Shown piece after piece: positions 1 through 10,300 of a DNA stretch of 64,000 nt. Each line of letters starts with the position of its first letter. Position 1 is the first letter of the stretch. The stretch comes from Deinococcales bacterium. Its GTDB lineage: Bacteria; Deinococcota; Deinococci; Deinococcales; JAAFIG01. Below the pieces are notes generated by a model that saw only the letters and a program-made list of their open reading frames with translations, ran no database searches and was not told where the DNA came from. The stretch lies in assembly GCA_025352125.1 (NCBI GenBank), contig JANXTZ010000034.1:86383-150382 (forward strand), read 5' to 3'. The translations under genes and the position numbers were made by a program.

Positions 1-985
1 CGACCCAAAATTTTGGTAAATTTGAGTTTCGACCAAAGCCCAGAAAAATATTCCCTGTGCCAGCCTGACTCGAGCAGATGGTGCAACTCGCGCTGTTGTT
101 GCTTGCGCTCATGGCGGCAGAGTCGGTTGCCTTGGCTTCTATCGAGGGAGCGGTCACACCGCCATTGGCGCTCAGTTTGCCCCTAAAATTTCCGTTGCCT
201 TGGTCGTCCACCAAGAATTCGGAGTTGTTATCTCCAGGTCCCAGCGCATAAATCAGGGTATGCCCAACAGTATTTGTCTTGATTCGTAAGCCCGACCCTG
301 TGTCGGATTCAAAATACCCGCCGTAATTGCCACCGTTGCCATACACACCGATACCACTGCCGCCCGTGGCGCTTCCCCAGACACCAGAGCCATTTGGGTT
401 AATACCGTACACACCGGCTGCGAGCGCACCGTCCGCATGACCTTCAACGCCACTGCCGGATGAACTGTCGCTCTGACCGAACACGCCTGCCTTACCGAGT
501 TTGGTCTTGCCGACCACACCGTAAGCATTGCCATTCAAGGCGGCGTTGTAGCCAAAAACACCGATTCCATTTGATGATCCCGCCTGTCCGTAAACGCCCG
601 TACCGCTTCCCGTCTCGAGGCGTGACACGCCGTACACGCCGTAGCCACCGCTCGAGACGGTATCGCCCTGTACGCCCACAGCCGCATTTGTCGGGTCGTT
701 CGATATGCCCCAGATTGCCGTGCCGACATTCTTGGTCGAAACCTTGAAGAGCGCATCTCCTGCCGTTGGGTTTGTACCCTCAAGTGCGCTGGGCAAGCTC
801 AGACCGCTGGTCGGAAGGGCGTCAATGGCGGCTTTCAAGCTCGAGAAATTGTCATTCACGTCGCTCGCTTTAATTGGTGTGCCTGCGCTGAAGGTGTTGG
901 GAATGTTGACCACTGCCAATGCCGAAAGGCTGGCGGCAACCGTGAACGCACCGACGAAAAACCATTTCATACCGTTCGTTTTCAT
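1..985 (-). CDS. Partial secreted repeat protein with GVYG / GVxG glycine-rich repeats (runs off the window edge)
   Basis: Manual translation from ATG at 985 complement with upstream AGGAGAAG: MKTNGMKWFFVGAFTVAASLSALAVVNIPNTFSAGTPIKASDVNDNFSSLKAAID...GGYGVYGVSRLETGSGTGVYGQAGSSNGIGVFGYNAALNGNAYGVVG...; open to base 1, so absent from the ORF track; N-terminal signal-like segment. Confidence 0.8.
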   Translation of the reverse strand, partial: MKTNGMKWFFVGAFTVAASLSALAVVNIPNTFSAGTPIKASDVNDNFSSLKAAIDALPTSGLSLPSALEGTNPTAGDALFKVSTKNVGTAIWGISNDPTNAAVGVQGDTVSSGGYGVYGVSRLETGSGTGVYGQAGSSNGIGVFGYNAALNGNAYGVVGKTKLGKAGVFGQSDSSSGSGVEGHADGALAAGVYGINPNGSGVWGSATGGSGIGVYGNGGNYGGYFESDTGSGLRIKTNTVGHTLIYALGPGDNNSEFLVDDQGNGNFRGKLSANGGVTAPSIEAKATDSAAMSASNNSASCTICSSQAGTGNIFLGFGRNSNLPKFWV

Positions 986-1023
986 GATCTTCTCCTCAAG
1001 TCTCGAATTCGGATTGCCTCGGG

Positions 1024-1677
1024 TTACTGCCATGTGGCTTCGTTCCAATTGCTCGTATCCCACACGCCAGGTTGTAAGCTGCCAACGTTCACGGTCACAT
1101 CGAGTGTTTTGCTGGTCGAACCACTTGCATTGCTGGCTTTTAAAATAAAACTGCTGGTTTTGCTGACGTTAACCTTCTTGCTGCCTTTAGCGAGCGGTGT
1201 GACCCCAACACCATCAAGCTCGAGGCTGGTCGCACCCGTCACATTCCACTCGAGCGTCACATCGCCAGGGGCGTTCAAACTTGATGGCGTGACAGTGAAG
1301 CTGGTAATGCTCAGACCAGGTGGTGGCGGGGCGGCTTGCACGGTGAGTTGAAGGGTCTTGGAAATACTCGAGTCACCCGTTGCCACCGCCTTGATTTGAA
1401 CCCCTGTGTTGATGGTCACGGTTGGGGCTGTGTACGTGACCGTGTTGCCAGTACCGTTCGAGATGCTGCCGCCACCAGAAAGAATGCTCCAGTTGACGTT
1501 TCCATCGAACGAGCCAGTCCCACTGACTGTCGCCGTCAAACTCGAGGTGCCAGCCGAGGCAACGGTGCTCGGGGTGGCGCTGGCTTCAATCCCAGTCACT
1601 TTTGATGGACAGGCGACCAGCGTTGCAGCCAACAATGGTGCGAAAATCAAGCTTTTCCATAAAACAAATCTGTTCAT
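1024..1677 (-). CDS. Lipoprotein with Ig-like domains
   Basis: MNRFVLWKSLIFAPLLAATLVACPSKV lipobox (LVAC); Ser/Thr-rich Ig-like body. Internal ATG at 1677 preferred over the ORF start. Confidence 0.75.
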   Translation of the reverse strand: MNRFVLWKSLIFAPLLAATLVACPSKVTGIEASATPSTVASAGTSSLTATVSGTGSFDGNVNWSILSGGGSISNGTGNTVTYTAPTVTINTGVQIKAVATGDSSISKTLQLTVQAAPPPPGLSITSFTVTPSSLNAPGDVTLEWNVTGATSLELDGVGVTPLAKGSKKVNVSKTSSFILKASNASGSTSKTLDVTVNVGSLQPGVWDTSNWNEATWQ

Positions 1678-1685
1678 ACGACCTC

Positions 1686-1952
1686 CTAAACTCGAGCTTC
1701 TGATGCCCTGCTCGGTTGCTCGAGCGTCGCAAATTCCAATCCACACGTCGCGCAGTAACGCGCATACGGGTTGGCAATGCCGCTGTTGCACAGTGGGCAA
1801 AACTCGAGCAACCACGTGCCGTCGTTGATGCAGTAGCGTTCGCTCGAGCTAGCAGGTACTGCCCGAAAGCAACTTGGACACAGGCGGTAACGCAGTGTTG
1901 CCGCGTGTCGCCGCCGTTCCCAGAAATCCCCCGAATCTTCCACAAGATTCAC
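1686..1952 (-). CDS. Small zinc-ribbon protein (two double-CxxC knuckles)
   Basis: LCPSCFRA...YCINDGTWLLEFCPLCNSGIANPYARYCATCGLEF. Confidence 0.6.
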   Translation of the reverse strand: MNLVEDSGDFWERRRHAATLRYRLCPSCFRAVPASSSERYCINDGTWLLEFCPLCNSGIANPYARYCATCGLEFATLEQPSRASEARV

Positions 1953-2008
1953 GCCTCCTTTGTCCAGACCTTAAAGCAGGCTCGGTCAGATGGAAGTCGG
2001 AAATTTGA

Positions 2009-2074
2009 GCACTTGCGCCGATTGGGGTCAGAAAACCTTGCCGACGAATTGGCAGCACTTCACCAATCTCGAGG
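2009..2074 (-). pseudogene. Remnant of the C-terminal end of a BTAD/TPR regulator (paralog of 3230..6370)
   Basis: 59/66 nt identical by hand alignment to 3240..3305; translates LEIGEVLPIRRQGFLTPIGASAQ versus LEIGEMLPDRWQDFLTPIGTSAR. Confidence 0.7.
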
Positions 2075-2121
2075 GTAAATTTCTCGAGGTGCGGTTTTTA
2101 AAATCAGAATCTAGACCAAAG

Positions 2122-3141
2122 TCAGATGCTGATCGTCTCGAGAATGCAGAACGGCGATCTGGTGTGCGTGATCTGCGGTGTGCCGAATCCACAAGCCGTG
2201 AAGAGTTGCGTGAATTCGGACAAGGTACGTTCGCGCCCGTGCAAATTGACCATCATGTTGATGTCTGCCAGGTAAATCATCGGATTGGTCTGCCCTGCTT
2301 CTGGCTCGAGCAGTCGTTCAATTACCAGCAGCCGTTTATCAAAGCCCATTGCGGCGCGGGTGTTCGCCAGAATCTTGAGGCAATGCTCGTCATCCCAGTC
2401 GTGCAAAATTTGGGACATGGTGTACACATCACCGCCGACAGGAATGCTTTCAAAGAAACTTCCAGCCTGCACCTGCAAGCGTCCCGCAAAATCTTTGAGC
2501 GCTTGGTGGGCAGCCTCGACCACATTTTCTTGATCGAACAGCAAGCCTCGGGTTTGCGGGTTGACTTCAAGAATCGTGGACAGCAGCGCACCGTTACCGC
2601 CGCCGATGTCAACCACAAGACCGACTTTTGAAAAGTCATACGCCGCAACCACCGCCGCGTGGCGATCATCGGGGCTGTTCTGCATGAACAGATCAAACAA
2701 TTCAGCCTCTTCTGGATTTGTTTTTAAGTACTCAAATTTTGAGGTTCCAAACACCGCATCAAACGCTGACCCTCCAGTCCGAACGGCGTGCTCGAGGTTT
2801 GCCCACGATGCCCATTGGTGAGGCGATGTCCAGTACATTGCCGCGTGATAGAGGCTTGGTTTGACATCTTTGCGCAGGGTTTCCGAACGAGCCGTTTGGC
2901 TGAGATTCCCATCATCATCCAGGGTAAAAATACCAAACGCCGCCAATGCGCGACACAAACGAAGCAGCATTGAAGGCTTTGCGTTCGCCTCAAGCGCGAG
3001 GTTTGATATGGATTGCGAGCCATCGGCAACCCGATCTGCCAACTCGAGCGCTACGGCAACTTGGATCATTTTGGAGACCTGATAGGCTCTGGCGAGGAAA
3101 GCCATGTCTGCGAAACTGTCGTTGTTGGTTGAAGTGAACAT
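2122..3141 (-). CDS. SAM-dependent O-methyltransferase (COMT/hydroxyneurosporene-type)
   Basis: Winged-helix N-terminus followed by VVDIGGGNGALLSTIL and SQILHDWDDEHCLKIL motifs. Confidence 0.9.
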   Translation of the reverse strand: MFTSTNNDSFADMAFLARAYQVSKMIQVAVALELADRVADGSQSISNLALEANAKPSMLLRLCRALAAFGIFTLDDDGNLSQTARSETLRKDVKPSLYHAAMYWTSPHQWASWANLEHAVRTGGSAFDAVFGTSKFEYLKTNPEEAELFDLFMQNSPDDRHAAVVAAYDFSKVGLVVDIGGGNGALLSTILEVNPQTRGLLFDQENVVEAAHQALKDFAGRLQVQAGSFFESIPVGGDVYTMSQILHDWDDEHCLKILANTRAAMGFDKRLLVIERLLEPEAGQTNPMIYLADINMMVNLHGRERTLSEFTQLFTACGFGTPQITHTRSPFCILETISI

Positions 3142-3229
3142 TCAAACCTCTTTTCAACGCACAAAAATTTGCTGCTTCACGGCGCAGCTCCGGTGGCAAA
3201 TTCAGGCTATTGGAAGTTCAATCAATATT

Positions 3230-6200
3230 TTAACATCTGGCGCTTGTGCCGATTGGGGTCAGAAAATCTTGCCAACGATCTGGCAGCATTTCACCAATCT
3301 CGAGGAAACGTGTTCGGGCGGCATCGTAAAATCTCGAGAGGCTGCGGTGATTCTGCTGGGAGCGCAAACCCAGCACCGTTAAACGCAGCGCCTCCAGATC
3401 GTAGGGGTCAGCCTCGCAGAGCAACCGCCCGACCCGAATCACTTCCACGGGATCAGTCTCGAGCAACGCCTCGGCTCGGGTTCGGAGTGCCAGATAAAGA
3501 CTTTCGCGCACGGTGTCCGAAGTCTCGAGCGTCAAACCTTCCAAGTAAATGCCGCGCCAAAGTTTGGTGTTGCCAGTCTCGAGGAAGCTTTCAACGTCCG
3601 TTTTCAAATTTCCAAGCGCATAACCATTCGTGGTGGTGGTCAGGGTGCTTTCAGCGAGGCTCGAGCGGATTTGGTAAATCACATCACGAAGACCCGCGTT
3701 GGCTTGAATTTCGTCGCTGTCTGGATACAGTTTATCAATCAACTCGAGTTTGGAGACTTCACTGCGTCCTGAGATTCGCGCCTCGAGCAGCAATGCCAGC
3801 AGCTCTTGGCGTTTGCGACCACGGACGGGCGTGGTCTGAGCTTCAAGTGTGGCTTGCATTGAACCAAGAACCTCGAGATATAGCATGGATTCAGCGTTTG
3901 AGGTGCTGGGCGTTTGATTAGAATTGGCACTGAGTTCTGGGAAGTAGCGAAGGGCAATGTTGACACCGTTCATCAGACCGCGTTCCTCGAACCAGGCAAC
4001 AAGTGATTTTGCGGCGTCAATATTTCTGGTGATACAAGCGATTTCAAGGCTCGCCTTTCGTATCTCGAGAGGAAGCCCCATCCTGATGGCCTGTTGTTCG
4101 GCATCATTAAAGGCTTCAAGTGCTGCATCTGATTGCCGCAGTGCAAAAAGAGCCGTACCTCGAGCCATTTGCGCCCCGTATATTGCCTCGGGTTGTTGAA
4201 TGTTGAGCGCGATACCCAGTTCTTCTTGCGCCAACTCGAGACCCTTTCTTGCATCGCCAGCGAAAATTTCGGCTGCTGCCATGTAGGATAAAGCTTCAGC
4301 GATACGACTGGGTGCGCCGATGGTTCTGGCGTAACGAAGTGCCGCCTGTGCATGTTTCAGAGACAGAATTGCACTTTGGGGCAGTCCCCACTGCCGATAA
4401 AGACCACTCAAACTTCCCTCGCACTGGATGAGAAAATCATCCATCGCACCCTGTTTTAATTGTTTTAAACTGGTTTGCAGCAATTCTTCGGCTTGTTCAT
4501 ACTCGCCCAACTCAATCAACTGTCCTCCAACCAAAGACTGGTTTCGGGCAGCGCCTTGCCCATCTCCAAGTTCGCTGTAAAGTTGAACAGCCTCCTGATA
4601 TTCAGCCATCATCTCGCGGTAACGACCCAAGCAACGAAGGGCAGAGGCATGATTGGTCAACGCCCCCGCAATTTGTTGTAAAGTACCGATCTGCTTTAGG
4701 ATTTGGACGGCTTGACCAAAAAAAACCTCAGCCTCGGCGAAATTGCCCTGAAAAGCACGAAGAATCGCCAGTACGTTCAAAAGACTCGAGCGATCATTGG
4801 GACTCACCTGCCCATTTTTTAGAGCCTTAGAAGCGATATTGTACGCTTCCTCATTGCAATTGTTCTGCGCCAAAGCGAAAGCAATATCGCCAGCCGCATC
4901 TGGGCTGAGCCGTGAATGCAATTCTGGGTGTGCCTTCCAGAGTTCAAGAATGCCAGCAAAATCGCGCATCATGGTTTTTAATCGAAGCAGTCGAAAGAGC
5001 CAGACATCACCACTCCGCTGTTCGGCAGGTAAACGTTCCAGCGTGCGTTCAACCTCCGAAGCTTGCCGCCCAATGGCAAAGAGTTTAGCCAGCAAATCAA
5101 TGGCTTGAATATTGTCAGGCAGGAGATCAGCCGCGATTGTGGCCAACTCGAGGCTCTTGACCAGATTGACTTGGCGTAACACTCGAGCCGCCTCAAGTGC
5201 CAGTCTGCCCTTTTGTGCCCCACTGGCGTATTCAACTGATTTGGCTTTCAAAAGGGCAGCTTGAATTTGACCTCCTGCATCGCTGGCAGCTTGCGATGCC
5301 CTCTCAAACCAACCGAGCGCTTCATCATTCTCGAGTCCCGCGTCTTTGACAAATTGTGCTGCAACTCGAGGGTCATCTTTTAAAACCTCGAGCGCCCGCC
5401 TTGCAAACCCTTGACGCTGATTGCGTGGCATTTGGGCAAGCACCACTTCCCGAAACAACGGATGCACAAACTCGGCATCTGAAATCACGCCCCGAAGCTC
5501 GAGTTCTTGTTTGACCACAATCAAACTCTCGAGTGTCAAACCCGCAACCTCAGCCCACAACTGTTCACTCGCTTCAAGTCCGAGCATGGCTTTTGCGCCA
5601 ATCGCATTCTCGAGCGCTGACGTGTTGGCGGTTTCATGCAACACCTGTTCAATCAAAGCCTCAACTGTGACGGGCATGGTGTCGCCTGTCGGTGTCCGAA
5701 AACGCCACCGTTGCCCGTCATTCCAGAGTGAACCCTGGCGCGCCAGAAGCCGAAAAAACTCGAGGGTGAAAAGCGGATTTCCGGCGGCACGTTCAAACAA
5801 CCATGCCAATGCTTCAGAGGGTAATTTCGCGCCGACTTCAGCCTCGAGCAATACATCAGATTCTTCACGGTTAAGCGGCGCAAGTTTGATCGTTTCAAAA
5901 CTTTCGGGTGGTTGAGCGCGACTGGTGACCATCAAACCCACACCTCGAGTCCGACCAACGGCAATGGTAAGTTGCTTGAAGAACTCAAACCGCTCTGGGC
6001 TGGCTTCGTGCAAATCTTGGACATGTAAAACAATTGGTGCATTCGCCGCCAGAAGCGCAACCAGCGCTTGATTCAGCATTCCAGTCTCGAGCGTCTCGCC
6101 TTTGCCAATGCGTTCCAGCGTTCTCTCGAGCCACAAGGTTGGTTTCTTCGGGCGCGGCAATTGCAAAAGAATTTTCTCTAAAGCTTGGGTGGCGTGAACA

Positions 6201-6370
6201 GTTCGGGTCTGGCAAGGTGCACCGCGCAACAAAGCCAGTACAGTATGGGTTTTACCAATCCCAGGTTCGCCCCAGATGCCAAACGACAATCCTGGACGTT
6301 TCATGCAAAGTCCAGTTAAGCGTCTCGAGATGTGCTGGAGTTCGTTGTTCCCATGTGTTGTCTTGACCAT
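3230..6370 (-). CDS. AAA ATPase / TPR / BTAD-type transcriptional regulator
   Basis: Walker A GEPGIGKTHT, TPR-rich centre, C-terminal BTAD-like region (ELIDKLYPDSDE...DPYDLEALRLTVLGL). Likely start MVKTTHGNNELQ at 6370. Confidence 0.85.
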   Translation of the reverse strand: MVKTTHGNNELQHISRRLTGLCMKRPGLSFGIWGEPGIGKTHTVLALLRGAPCQTRTVHATQALEKILLQLPRPKKPTLWLERTLERIGKGETLETGMLNQALVALLAANAPIVLHVQDLHEASPERFEFFKQLTIAVGRTRGVGLMVTSRAQPPESFETIKLAPLNREESDVLLEAEVGAKLPSEALAWLFERAAGNPLFTLEFFRLLARQGSLWNDGQRWRFRTPTGDTMPVTVEALIEQVLHETANTSALENAIGAKAMLGLEASEQLWAEVAGLTLESLIVVKQELELRGVISDAEFVHPLFREVVLAQMPRNQRQGFARRALEVLKDDPRVAAQFVKDAGLENDEALGWFERASQAASDAGGQIQAALLKAKSVEYASGAQKGRLALEAARVLRQVNLVKSLELATIAADLLPDNIQAIDLLAKLFAIGRQASEVERTLERLPAEQRSGDVWLFRLLRLKTMMRDFAGILELWKAHPELHSRLSPDAAGDIAFALAQNNCNEEAYNIASKALKNGQVSPNDRSSLLNVLAILRAFQGNFAEAEVFFGQAVQILKQIGTLQQIAGALTNHASALRCLGRYREMMAEYQEAVQLYSELGDGQGAARNQSLVGGQLIELGEYEQAEELLQTSLKQLKQGAMDDFLIQCEGSLSGLYRQWGLPQSAILSLKHAQAALRYARTIGAPSRIAEALSYMAAAEIFAGDARKGLELAQEELGIALNIQQPEAIYGAQMARGTALFALRQSDAALEAFNDAEQQAIRMGLPLEIRKASLEIACITRNIDAAKSLVAWFEERGLMNGVNIALRYFPELSANSNQTPSTSNAESMLYLEVLGSMQATLEAQTTPVRGRKRQELLALLLEARISGRSEVSKLELIDKLYPDSDEIQANAGLRDVIYQIRSSLAESTLTTTTNGYALGNLKTDVESFLETGNTKLWRGIYLEGLTLETSDTVRESLYLALRTRAEALLETDPVEVIRVGRLLCEADPYDLEALRLTVLGLRSQQNHRSLSRFYDAARTRFLEIGEMLPDRWQDFLTPIGTSARC

Positions 6371-6435
6371 AAAACGCACCTTCTTGGTTTCAAGACGCAC
6401 CTCATGGGCGAAACCGCTCACGGGCATGGTCGCTT
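6361..6435. repeat. Dispersed repeat module (u1-u2-v1-v2) shared with 45594..45670
   Basis: TCTTGACCATAAAACGCACCTTCTTG...CAAGA-GCACCT...CGGGCATGGTCGCT present at both sites. Confidence 0.75.
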
Positions 6436-6642
6436 CCCAAGTCCAAAACCTGACCTCGAGTTTAGCATGGTGGTGTTTGACGGGGTTGTTTGTACAAAGC
6501 AAATGACATGTCCTGTACTGCTTTTTTTGGCAGTGTTAAAGTAGCGCTCTAAATGCTTGCTGTCCGTCAAATTACCCTTGACCCAGGACCGCACAACATT
6601 AAAATCTCGAGCTTAACTCATGTTTTAGCGCCAAGATAGCGC

Positions 6643-7338
6643 ATGACACTCGAGGGCAAAGTTTTTATCATCACTGGCGCTGGCGGGGCAATCTCGAGCG
6701 CCATCAACGCGGCGTTTCATGCTGCGGGGGCGCAGTTGGCATTGGCAGACCGTCTTGGCAACGCCGAACGCGCCCGAGATCAGTTGGGCGCTGGCTTGGC
6801 GGTGGGTGTTGACCTAACCTCGCTCGAGGGGGTACAAGCGATGGTTGCGGCAACCCTGGCGCATTACGGACGAATTGACGGACTGATTCACACGGTTGGC
6901 GGTTTCAGCACAGGCAAAATTCTCGAGTTTAAACCCGATGATTTCACGCGCATGTTCGATGTCAACGTCAAGACGCTGGTGTTTGCGGTGAGTGCCGTTC
7001 TGCCGGAGGTTTTAAAACAAGACGGTTTTATTGGCGGAATTTCAGCCGCGCAGGTGGCTCGGGGTGCTGGGGCTGGAGCGGCGCTGTACACGGCAGCCAA
7101 AGGCGCGGTCGCGCTGTACTTAAAATCGCTCGATGCGGAACTGAAAGGCTCGAGCGCCAAAGCTGGTATGATTTACCCGATGGGCGCGGTGGACACGCCC
7201 GCCAATCGCCGCGACATGCCAGACGCAAACCCAAACACCTGGATTGATCCTGCCGAAATCGCGGCGGCTTTTGTCTACATGGCAAGTCGCTCGTCTCGAG
7301 GTCGGGTGCTTGAGATGCAAGTGTTTGGTGCGAGATGA
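6643..7338 (+). CDS. SDR-family oxidoreductase
   Basis: VFIITGAGGAISSAI Rossmann motif; YTAAKGAV (YxxxK). Confidence 0.9.
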   Translation: MTLEGKVFIITGAGGAISSAINAAFHAAGAQLALADRLGNAERARDQLGAGLAVGVDLTSLEGVQAMVAATLAHYGRIDGLIHTVGGFSTGKILEFKPDDFTRMFDVNVKTLVFAVSAVLPEVLKQDGFIGGISAAQVARGAGAGAALYTAAKGAVALYLKSLDAELKGSSAKAGMIYPMGAVDTPANRRDMPDANPNTWIDPAEIAAAFVYMASRSSRGRVLEMQVFGAR

Positions 7339-7341
7339 ATT

Positions 7342-10300
7342 TCAACTTAACTTGAGACTTGTGACCGAAAACGGTGTGAAATTCAGCTCAAATCCTGTCG
7401 CGCTCGGGCTTGCAAGCCGATCCTCGAGAAAGTTGATGTTCAAAACTTTTTTGATGCCCAGTTCAGTCTCGAGTCTTGCCGTTCCTCGCCCACCAATCGC
7501 CTCGTAAAATCGCAGCACGATCTCGTCGCTGTCCTCGGCTTTTTTCAGGCTCGAGAGGCGCAAACCAGTGCCCTGAATGTTGATAAAACCCATGCTCGAG
7601 TTCCAGTTGCCACTTGAAGCTGGCACGGTACAAGCTTGCAACGGCGCGTTCAAATCGTGCGCCTCGAGAATCGTATTGCCGCGCCAATCGCCTTGGTGCG
7701 GGTAGATGGAATACGTGAATTGATGTGTCCCCTCCTCGGCGAGTGGGTCTGGAAAAACGGGCGAGCGCAGCAGGGTCAAGCCCATGACGTTGTTGTGCGT
7801 GCTGTGACCGTACTTGCCGTCGTTCAGCAGGCTCACGCCGTAGCCTGCCTCGGACAAATCCGCCCAACGGTGCGCGTTGACCTCAAACCGTGCCGCATCC
7901 CAGGACGTGTTGCGGTGCGTTGGGCGGGCAATCGCGCCAAAAGCCGTCTCGTACCAAGCATCAAATGATCGAATCTCGAGCGGGAAAAGTGCGCGAAGCA
8001 AGGTGCGCCTTCCCTGCCAACGAATGTGCGTTTCGATATCCAGCCGTTTTGAACCTGAACGCAGGCGATAGCGTTGTTCAATCACCGCATTTTCAAAACG
8101 CCGTTCAACCAGAATACAAGCCTCGAGCGTGCCGTTCAGTTCGAGTGTGGGTTTGCTGGTTGCCAGCAATTCGATGCCGTCCTGCGCGTACTTAGCGTCG
8201 ATTTCCCAGGCGTCCCATTCTCGCGGAATGTCGGTGTAAGCCCAGATTTGATTGCCGCGCCCCGCCAGGATTTCTCGAGCGGCGGTTTTATCAAACACCG
8301 ATTGCAGCGTGCCATCGCTGGCAATCTTGACGCGCAAAAATTCGTTCTCGAGCGTGGTGGCGCTGGCTTTGAGTTTGGATTTAACAGCTTGAGGTTTTCC
8401 TGCCATCACCGCCAATGCCAGATAACCCATGCTCGGAACACTCAAACTTGAGTCACTGACCAAAATTTGATTCTCGAGTTCTTGATAGGCAACCTCGAGT
8501 CCGTCGGATGTTTGAAGGTGAAATTCTTTTTGGGTTGGTCTGGGCATGGTCAAACGCAATGGGCGCTCAGAAAGACTCAAATTCCAAACCACAACTTTTG
8601 CCAGCGCCTTGGCTTGCTCGAGTTGGACGTTTTGACTCAAGAACTTCAGGGCTTGATCGCGCAAGGTGTTGACGTGTTCTAAACTTGCCCCAAGTTCGGT
8701 GTGCGCCGCATCGTAAACCGCACGCACGCTCGAGCCTGGGAGAACATCATGAAACTGGTGACGCAGGAGGCTCGTCCAAGCCCCGTAGAAATCAGTTTGG
8801 GGGTACGGAAGCCCAAGCAACTTCCAAGCCAGCGTGCAGGCGCTCTCAGCCTCCACCAGCGTATGCTCGAGCCGCCGATGAAACCACTTGGTCTTGGCTT
8901 GGGTGGTGTACGTGCCACGGTGAAGCTCGAGGTATTGCTCACCAACCCAGACAGGCAAGGTAAGTCCAGCCTCAAGCTCTTTTTCGACACGTTTGTAGAG
9001 TTCTTGCACCCGTCCAGTCTCGAGTTTGGGCAGACCAGGAAAATCTTTCAGGCGTTCAAAGCGCTCGAGCATCTCTTCGGTTGGACCGCCGCCACCATCG
9101 CCCCAACCGAAACTGAGCAGGGACGTGTCAAACTGGCGTTTGCCTTTAAAGTTTTTCCAGGTTCCCAGCAGATCAAGCGCCGCAATGTTGCCGTTGTAGC
9201 CCTCGCCAGGATTGAAGAAACTGTGGGCAATGACCTTTGATCCGTCGATGCCTTCCCAGTGGTACAAGTCATGCGGAAACGGATTGGTTTCGTTCCAATT
9301 CAGTTTGGTCGTGAAAAACGAATCGATTCCGCCCTGGCGCAAGATTTGCGGCAGGTTGGCAGTGTAACCGAACGTGTCTGGCAACCAGCAGACCTTGATG
9401 GTCTGATTGAACTTTGAGCGAAAATAACGCTGACCATAGAGCAGTTGGCGCACCCACGATTCGCCCGAAAGCAAATTTCCGTCGGGTTCGACCCACATGC
9501 CGCCCACCAAGTCCCAGCGTCCCTCGAGCACCCTGGCTTGAACGCGCTTGAAGAGTTCGGGATCGTCCTGTTCGACAAAGGCGTAGGCTTGAGCGCTGGA
9601 TTGATTGAAGTGAAAATTCGGGTAACGATCCATGAGCGACAGCATCGTGCCAAAGGTTCGCCGCAGCTTTCGTCTGGTTTCTTCAAACGTCCAGAGCCAC
9701 GCCAGATCGATGTGCGCATGACCCGACACAAAAAGTTGTCCTTCAGGCGGATAACGCCGTTTGATTGCATTGATTGCCGCCGCAAACGCCTTGCGCCTTG
9801 CAGGAATGGATTTGCGGAAAGCGTCAGGCAACTCGAGGGGTGCGGCATCAAAATGCCACTCGTCCCAGATCGAGGCGATGGTGCTCGCCGCTCGGGGTTC
9901 CTGAACGATTCGCGCCAGATAATTTTCTGAGGGTGAACGCGGCAACCCGAGGTGCAAGAATGCTTTCTCGAGTGCATCGGCAATCAAACCCGCAATGTCG
10001 CTGCGCCCAATTTTGAGCAGGTTTTTTGCCGCGTCATGCGCCGCACTCAAGTCCTCAAGAAACCCGCGAAGCTCGAGGTCGGGCAGAATCAGTTTTGCCT
10101 CTTCGATGCGCGGTTCAAAATTGGGCGAACCGAACAAACCTTTGGGAACGGCTTGGATTTCAAAATGCAAAACCTCGCCTGCCCGTGCTTTCTCGAGAAC
10201 CCGATGCTCAGTGTGAAACGGATTCAAGCCGCCAACCAGCCGTCCGTTGACACTCAATTTTCCCTCACCACCAATTTTCAAACGCACATTGACTGGCTTG

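Noticed and set aside
1990-2631. 213-aa plus-strand ORF opposite the O-methyltransferase
   Set aside because: Antisense shadow; only its first part overlaps the duplicated regulator remnant.
3169-3921. 250-aa plus-strand ORF over the regulator 3' end
   Set aside because: Antisense shadow ORF with low-complexity Arg/Ser/Pro content.
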